This document shows positions 58,731 to 64,000 of a stretch of 64,000 nt of DNA, piece by piece. Numbering within the stretch: position 1 is the stretch's first letter; every line of letters starts with the position of its first letter. This DNA is from Bartonella grahamii subsp. shimonis (lineage in GTDB: Bacteria > Pseudomonadota > Alphaproteobacteria > Rhizobiales > Rhizobiaceae), in contig NZ_CP123961.1 in assembly GCF_036327415.1 (NCBI RefSeq), forward strand, positions 1,302,001-1,366,000. The letters run 5' to 3'. Position numbers and translations under genes: made by a program. A model generated the notes under the pieces. It was not told where the DNA came from. It did no database searches and saw only the letters and a program-made list of their open reading frames with translations.

Positions 58731-59663
58731 ATGAAAATCACGCCCAGAATAGCTCTTGTCTTAACCCTCGTAGGAACCTTTTTTTGGGGTTCCAATTTCC
58801 AAGCCACTAAGATAGCTTTAACGACTGTTTCTCCATGGACAGCTTCTTTTGAGCGGTTTCTCATTGCCGTAATCGCCATATTTTTAATTATGATTTTCAA
58901 AGAAGGCTTGCGGTGGCATGTTTTATCGCAAAATTTTATTTCTTATATTTTCCTAGGGATTATCGGTGTGGCAGGGTTTAATGGCGCTTTATTTGTTGGC
59001 TTGCAAACGTCAAATCCCATAACAGCCTCCCTCATCATGGCGACAACCCCTATTAGTGCTAATATTATTGAAGCTATCATGAATAAATCTTTCCCAACCT
59101 GTGAGAGGGTTATAGGGATGCTCATTAGCATGTTCGGGGTCTATTTAGTCATAACAAATGGGAGATTTTTGTCTAACCATGTTTCCTTTGCCAAAGGAGA
59201 TATTATGATTCTTTTAGGTTCCATTGGTTGGGCGTTCTATACCGTGGGCACGCGGTCATTTGTCAAGAACGCAACCCCGCTTGAAACAACAAGCTGGACG
59301 ATGCTCTCTGGCACCGTCGCCCTTGGCGTCCTAACCTTTTTATTCGAATCCCCTCTTCAAGAAACGATGTCTATGTCCGGCGCTAGTTTATTCGCACTCC
59401 TTTGGATGGGGGTTGCAGGATCAGTTTTAGCCTACCTATTTTGGAATATTGGAATAGCGATCCGAGGTCCGGGTAAGACGGCGATATTTTTCAATTTTGT
59501 ACCTATTTCAGCCTTATTGGTGCAAATCCTGTTCGGCTTCATCCCTCAAATCATGCAAATCATAGGCGTTTTTGTTACGATTTTTGGAGTTCTAATCGGA
59601 CAAGGCTATATATTCAGCTTACTAGGATCTAGAAAAGCCGTTCCCAATGCGCATAAAGAGTAA
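58731..59663 (+). CDS. EamA/DMT-family exporter
   Basis: 310 residues, ten predicted membrane helices in two EamA halves. The first half starts IALVLTLVGTFFWGSNFQATKIALTTVSPWTASFERFLIA, the second GDIMILLGSIGWAFYTVGTRSFVK. The C-terminal end is short and polar. The frame begins 9 codons earlier, but ATG 58731 with AAGGA fits the family N-terminus. 11 nt after the SDR stop, so co-transcribed. DMT transporters export amino acids, metabolites and small signals; here export of the cluster's product is the simple inference. Confidence 0.9.
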   Translation: MKITPRIALVLTLVGTFFWGSNFQATKIALTTVSPWTASFERFLIAVIAIFLIMIFKEGLRWHVLSQNFISYIFLGIIGVAGFNGALFVGLQTSNPITASLIMATTPISANIIEAIMNKSFPTCERVIGMLISMFGVYLVITNGRFLSNHVSFAKGDIMILLGSIGWAFYTVGTRSFVKNATPLETTSWTMLSGTVALGVLTFLFESPLQETMSMSGASLFALLWMGVAGSVLAYLFWNIGIAIRGPGKTAIFFNFVPISALLVQILFGFIPQIMQIIGVFVTIFGVLIGQGYIFSLLGSRKAVPNAHKE

Positions 59664-59677
59664 TATACTTTTTAAGA

Positions 59678-59898
59678 TGAATGGAAATTGGCGTGTTATT
59701 TTTCGCTTTATCGGAACAGATGTAGAGCTTGTTGATTATCAAGATTACCATTGATGAAAGGAATGAAAACAAATGACGCATAACCCCACCCATTCTAGTG
59801 AAGTTCTAAAAGTAGCTTTTTTAGAAGAGATGGGGATAACAATACAAAAATTAGCGTATCGTCTTCATATAACAAAGTACGTATTTATTGTCAAATAA
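59678..59898 (+). pseudogene. Truncated higBA copy at the right edge of the AfsA-type cluster
   Basis: Matches the intact pair at about 39.37-39.57 kb over ~200 bp: the end of higB (NGNWRV.FRFIGTDVELVDYQDYH), the spacer ATGAAAGGAA.GAAAACAAATGA, and the first ~33 codons of higA (THNPTHSSEVLKVAFLEEMGITIQKLAYRLHIT). Both ends are cut and the HTH is missing. Copies differ at many third positions, so it is an older paralogue, not an assembly artefact. It starts about 15 bp after the EamA stop and marks the right boundary of the inserted segment. Confidence 0.85.
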
Positions 59899-60585
59899 TA
59901 TTTTATCTTTTTTTGATATTTTTTGTATTTTTTAAATACGTTGTGTATTGATAATATCTTATGATTATGAATTGCTTTTTTATATTTATATGCGTTTAAA
60001 GCTATATTATGGGCTTTATGAAACGATTGCGTTATGTTTTGAATCTATACATCTATAATATTTAAAAAGGCTCTCATAATGCGTATTTTTATCTTTATAA
60101 CCTATCAGTTTTTTTACTAAATGAATTTAAATTTTTTTGTGAATTTTGTTTATAATACATTTAAAATTTAATAGCCTCTTATAGGTGCTCTCTTTATAAT
60201 CAATGCGTTCATTTACAGTTTAGTTATTTGAAGCTGCTGTTTTTACGCATTTTCTATAGCTGTTATATGCTTTATAGCCATGGCATCATTTTTCATTTTC
60301 ATAAGAGAAACGATAAGTAGGATAATTGTAATTTATAGACTGTTATGAAAACATCTAAAGAGAGATTGATAATTATAGAGATCAGTAAAATTCCTTTTAA
60401 TAGGCTTTTGTCAGTGATGTCAGTTTTGTCAGTTCTTTTTAGACCCTCTATTATTTTTTTTGAATGGTAAAAAAATAAAATCAATATATTTCAATATGTT
60501 AATATCTTTAAAACATAACTTATATCAAGAGTACAATCTTTAAAGATAGCCAATGATGTGAATTGATTAAAACTTGTCAGTTATG

Positions 60586-60606
60586 TGTCAGTAAATTGAA
60601 CTGACA
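60586..60606. repeat. TGTCAGT/ACTGACA inverted repeat
   Basis: Perfect 7-bp inverted repeat with a 7-base spacer (60586-60592 and 60600-60606), embedded in several direct TGTCAG repeats. Possible protein-binding site or part of an old origin. Confidence 0.6.
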
Positions 60607-61006
60607 AAAGTGATCATTTTAATGAGTCATTAAAACGTGTCTTATGAAAAGCATATGAAATTAAAAACTGATTACGTTATCAAAATCCTTTTTATGAATT
60701 TTATCAGTTCTTTTGAATGATAACCTTATGATTTAGAGAATGATTACAACGTGCTTTATGAAAATCATGTGATCTTTTAAAGCCTTTCAAAAGACAGTTT
60801 ATAAACATAAGAAATGCTATCAAGATCATTATGATTATAAGTTTTGAAGGGGTTTTGAGTTTTGAAGGTTGCTGCTTTTAGATAAAAAAACAGTAAAAAA
60901 TAAAAACGTTATATTTCAATGTGTTAATATTTTTAAAGTTTTCAAAAAACAATCTATAGTGATATAGTAACCTATAAATCAACTTTTAATATATGTTTTG
61001 AAGGTA

Positions 61007-61033
61007 TTTTGAAGGTGTTAGCAACCTTCAAAA
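61007..61033. repeat. TTTTGAAGGT inverted repeat
   Basis: Perfect 10-bp inverted repeat with a 7-base loop. Half-sites recur as direct repeats at 60842, 60860 and 60996, so it is unlikely to be just a terminator. Confidence 0.6.
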
Positions 61034-61338
61034 CCTATAGCAAAATGAATATACATAACTCTCTTTAAACAAAGCTTTTGAAAAGGATAAAGCTATCATT
61101 TGAGATTACGGTATAATCTCTTAAAGGCAATCCAAAAGGAGCGTATTCTATTTAAGATGGGATTTCTTATAAGTCTTAAAGCAATCCAAATGACAGTGTT
61201 TAAAAGTGCAAACGATTTTTTTTAGAATAACGCATAATAAATTATTCCTTTTAAGATTGTATGTAATCAACTTACAAGAGAGGTATAGATTATGATTATA
61301 AGACCCTATACCCTTTATGAGTTATAAGGTCTTATAAG

Positions 61339-61965
61339 CTATTCAGTTTCTCTAATTTCTAATTTTGGTAGGCTCTTAACAATTTTCATTGTCTCTAAAC
61401 TTACAGTAATAACCCTTTGAAACAACTCTAATGGATAAGCAGGGTTTCCAACGGTCTCAACAGCATAGCGATTAGCATCATTAACAATGCCACTCTTTTT
61501 ATCTGTTTTTACGCATTGACGACCCATAACCCATTCAAGAGCGGGTCTACCATTTACGATATACTCATAAGCTTCCTTAGGTATATCTGTTATTGTGATG
61601 TTGCTGTTGTAAATAACAGTGGATTTATCGTTTTCCTTACTATTCTTAATTTTTGCGAACTTCATCTCTGTAACGTAATAAAATTTTTCTGGATTAGAGA
61701 TATCAGTTAATTTTGGATTGCCTTTTTTAAAGGTCACTGGATAAGGCTCTACAGTTTCATAATTCACATGCAAATGACCCAGTTCACGCCCTGCTGTAAC
61801 AAATTTCCAAAAATCATCAGCAGTTTTTACACAAGGGATACGAGGCAATTCTTTAGAGAGGTTATCAGCATAGCGAGTGCGATAATCTTCCGAATGAAGT
61901 AAACCGTAAACGTAATAAAAGATATCATCTCTTGTTATGGTTTTAGTAAGTAAGCAGAGAGGCAC
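61339..61965 (-). pseudogene. C-terminal remnant of a type ISP restriction-modification enzyme
   Basis: 208 residues that match the C-terminal specificity part of large single-chain type ISP restriction-modification proteins. Matching segments: DDIFYYVYGLLHSEDYRTRYADNLSKELPRIPCVKTADDFWKFVTAGRELGHLHVNYE, then IPKEAYEYIVNGRPALEWVMGRQCVKTDKKSGIVNDANR and NPAYPLELFQRVITVSLETMKIVKSLPKL. Full proteins have over 1000 residues with nuclease, helicase and methylase domains before this; none is present here, so it is a truncated fragment. An ATG happens to open the frame (MPLCLLTK), but no ribosome site is seen. On the minus strand, toward the iteron-like region. Confidence 0.8.
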
Positions 61966-62407
61966 TTCTTAAACCTATGTCTGTACTATTATCGCGTTTT
62001 TTGCTTATTTTAGTATAAGCTATTGTCATGCTATTCAAGCGATAATAATGGATAGTTTCTTGTTGTCTCTAATATGTAACAGTTCCAATAAATTAGATAT
62101 ATTCTATGAATAACAGCCTTTACTTGAAGCTCAAGACTATATTACATGCAACACCTTAAAATTAAGAAGCATATAGAGTGTATGATTGTCATTTAACAGT
62201 GTAATTATACAATCTTCAAAAGTGGGGGGAATGATATGGTTTGCACAACTAATAAAGTAGGTGTATACAGTACAGTCTGTGCTTTTCTCTTAAATTTTAG
62301 AAGTATTATTCTCATCAAAAAATTAAAAAATTGTTACGCGGTTGGCGATTTTTTCTGTGACGCTGATGATATGGTTCATTTTGTTGCTCACTTTGAGGGC
62401 ACAATGA
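61966..62407. other. Intergenic region before the TpsB gene
   Basis: No gene recognised. AT-rich; the plus-strand end (62330-62407) holds a short open stretch (MVHFVAHFEGTMNA) ending at the TAG that overlaps the tpsB start. It could be a leader peptide, but has no strong ribosome site. The promoter of the TpsB gene should lie here. Confidence 0.45.
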
Positions 62408-64000
62408 ATGCATAGATTTTTTTTCACTTTTATTTTTGTGGCTTTTTTGTGCCTTTTCTCGTTGCCGAGTTTTGCCCAAAGCATTCGTGAGAAAGCGATT
62501 AATCAATCAGAGAGCATCCAACGACAACAAACGCAACAACAACGTTTTCAGCAATTACACCGTAGAAACGAAACCCATGGGGTCTTTTTGCCAGATGATG
62601 ATACCACATCTCCCTATGGTACTTCTCCTGGTACAACCTGTTTGTTGATTAAAAGTATTGAAATTGTTGGTGCTCAGTTGATTTCTCACACCGATCTTCA
62701 TGAAGCTATTTCTCTTTGGGAAGGGCGGTGTTTGGGGATTGCCGAAATTAACAAAGTGCTCAAAGCGGTGACCAAGCTTTATATGAAGCGCGGCTATATT
62801 GCGGTGCGGGCTTATTTGCCTGAGCAAGATTTAAGCGGCGGTCATCTCAAGATTGTTGTTGTTGAAGGTGTGATGGAAGATATCACTCTTGATGGGCATA
62901 AAGTTGAGAGGAGGCTTCAAGGAGAAATCATCACGGCTTTTCCAAACCTTATTGGGAAGCCGACCAATCTGCGCCAGATAGAGCAAGGGCTTGATCAAAT
63001 CAATCGGCTTTTTTCACGCCAAGCCACCATTAATCTTGGTGCGGGTGGCAATTCGGGTGGTTCGATACTCGATGTTCATATTGAAAAACAGAAACCTTGG
63101 CTTATTACGCTTTCCAGCGATAATCTTGGCGCTAAAGCAACAGGGCGTTATCAAACGCGCGTGAGTCTTTCTTTTGATGATCTATTAGGGATCAATGATC
63201 AATGGTCGTTTAGCTATCAGCGCTCCATGGATGGTAGCCCGTATCATTTTTCTCACAAGCGCCCCAATAGTGATACTCTAACGGGTTCATTTTCTCTTCC
63301 CTATGGCTATTGGACAACAGGTTTTGATGGGACGTGGAGCCAATATCATTCGAGTGTTAAGGGAATATTTTTCGACATTATGACGGCGGGTAAGTCTTTA
63401 TCGCTGACACCGTGGATTTCACGGGTTATCGACCGTGATCAAGAGGGCAAGACATGGATTACAGGACGGTTGACATGGAAATATTCTGATAATTTTATTA
63501 TGGGCAGTAAGGTTGATGTTTCCAGCCGTAAATTGGCTATTGCGGCTTTTGAGCTTGATCATTCGCGCAAGTGGCTTGGAGGAGAATTAAGCGCGCATAT
63601 AGGGTTTCATAAGGGATTGGCAATTCTTGGCGCTTATGACGATAAAGAGCAAGAGAATGCAACAAAAAATGCGCCGAAAGGGCAATTTTCCAAATTGTCT
63701 TTTTCCCTAAGCTATATGCGTCCTTTTTCTCTAAATCAATTCAATTTCCGCTATAACACGCTGTTTTCAGGACAATTATCACCCGACACGTTGTTTAGTT
63801 CAGAGCAAATATCGCTTGGTGGCAGTTCCTCTGTGCGCGGAGTGCGTGAGGCGATTTATTACGGCAATAATGGGGTGTTTTGGCGCAATGAATTGTCGCT
63901 GTTGTTGCCAGGTTTTTCTTCGAACATGGGACGTAATTTTATGAGCCAATTTGCCCCTTATATGGCGCTTGATCTGGGGGCAGTGGCCAATGATGTAAGC
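62408..64000 (+). CDS. Two-partner secretion outer-membrane transporter (FhaC/ShlB/TpsB type), partial
   Basis: Open from 62408 to the window end (531 codons, no stop); full FhaC-like proteins are ~550-590 residues, so only the last few dozen residues are missing. Signal peptide RFFFTFIFVAFLCLFSLPSFAQ. A Gln/Arg-rich linker with PGTTCLLIKSIEIVGA opens POTRA 1. POTRA 2 follows (VVVEGVMEDITLDGHKV...RQIEQGLDQINRLFSRQATINLGAGGNSGGSILDVHIE), then the 16-strand barrel with the conserved SVRGVR motif near residue 475 (lid loop L6). It secretes and folds one large TpsA (filamentous-haemagglutinin-like) partner across the outer membrane. The ORF is not closed within the window and the TpsA gene must lie outside it. 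Confidence 0.92.
   Translation, partial: MHRFFFTFIFVAFLCLFSLPSFAQSIREKAINQSESIQRQQTQQQRFQQLHRRNETHGVFLPDDDTTSPYGTSPGTTCLLIKSIEIVGAQLISHTDLHEAISLWEGRCLGIAEINKVLKAVTKLYMKRGYIAVRAYLPEQDLSGGHLKIVVVEGVMEDITLDGHKVERRLQGEIITAFPNLIGKPTNLRQIEQGLDQINRLFSRQATINLGAGGNSGGSILDVHIEKQKPWLITLSSDNLGAKATGRYQTRVSLSFDDLLGINDQWSFSYQRSMDGSPYHFSHKRPNSDTLTGSFSLPYGYWTTGFDGTWSQYHSSVKGIFFDIMTAGKSLSLTPWISRVIDRDQEGKTWITGRLTWKYSDNFIMGSKVDVSSRKLAIAAFELDHSRKWLGGELSAHIGFHKGLAILGAYDDKEQENATKNAPKGQFSKLSFSLSYMRPFSLNQFNFRYNTLFSGQLSPDTLFSSEQISLGGSSSVRGVREAIYYGNNGVFWRNELSLLLPGFSSNMGRNFMSQFAPYMALDLGAVANDVS

Larger units (their letters stand above)
59899..61338. other. 1.4-kb AT-rich region with iteron-like repeats, no gene
   Basis: No open frame of note. 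Repeated short words: TGTCAGT (around 60418, 60430, 60575, 60586, with an inverted copy ACTGACA at 60600-60606) and TTTTGAAGG (60842, 60860, 60996, 61007, inverted at 61025). One pair makes a perfect stem, TTTTGAAGGT (61007-61016) and ACCTTCAAAA (61024-61033). The layout resembles a plasmid- or phage-type origin with iterons, but no initiator gene is present. Confidence 0.45.

Noticed and set aside
62315..62648. ORFs overlapping the start of the TpsB gene on both strands
   Set aside because: The continuous plus-strand frame from 62408 with signal peptide, POTRA and barrel explains the region.
1..64000. tRNA or rRNA genes
   Set aside because: Scanned by eye for T-loop and CCA-end patterns on both strands; none convincing. 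A tRNA search tool would be needed to exclude them.

Overview
The window looks like an alphaproteobacterial chromosome of the genus Bartonella. Support: an AT-rich genome with long, decayed intergenic regions; an ETF/ETF-QO operon; a large passenger-type autotransporter; an FhaC/ShlB-type two-partner secretion pore; multiplied DppA-like binding proteins; and a lambda-like early prophage region next to a P2-like tail module, both packed with toxin-antitoxin pairs. The genus is inferred from gene content and style; no search was run.

Layout. 1-4560: an integrase relic, then the minus-strand operon etfB-etfA-(hybrid mini-ORF)-ETF-QO. 5059-8088: a coiled-coil membrane protein, a TauE/SafE permease with its TIGR02186 partner, and a small DUF6460-like membrane protein. 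8500-27196: a peptide-transport region. Four near-duplicate dppA genes (starts 9182, 11719, 14256, 19831) surround xseA-tag. Each of the first three is preceded by a decayed stub of the 5' end of xseA, and a dppA 3' stub sits just before intact xseA. A fifth, divergent dppA heads a complete dppABCDF operon. 27778-31788: a minus-strand autotransporter with a 192-bp internal duplication.

32157-38707: a 5'-truncated P2-type tail module (E/E' chaperone with a predicted -1 frameshift, tape measure T, U, X, D). Five tandem copies of the T 3' end follow T. A dnaB paralogue overlaps the end of D. 39163-55216: the early half of a lambda-like prophage (HigBA, integrase, YqaJ exonuclease, Bet recombinase, beta-helix repeat proteins, CI/Cro-type switch, RuvC-like and DUF1376 replication genes, BrnTA, MazF/DUF3018, SSB, Panacea/SocA, MazEF, terminase small subunit). 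It stops 18 codons into the terminase large subunit.

55310-59663: in place of the missing late genes lies a five-gene plus-strand cluster. It encodes an AfsA-type hotdog protein, an unrecognised protein, a HAD phosphatase, an SDR reductase (carrying a one-base frameshift) and an EamA exporter. These match the steps of gamma-butyrolactone (A-factor type) signal synthesis plus export. It is closed on the right by a truncated higBA copy. This is the most interesting system in the window. 59900-61340 is AT-rich, non-coding and rich in short iteron-like repeats. 61339-61965 is the C-terminal remnant of a type ISP restriction-modification enzyme. 62408-64000 is the start of a TpsB (FhaC-like) outer-membrane transporter that runs off the window.
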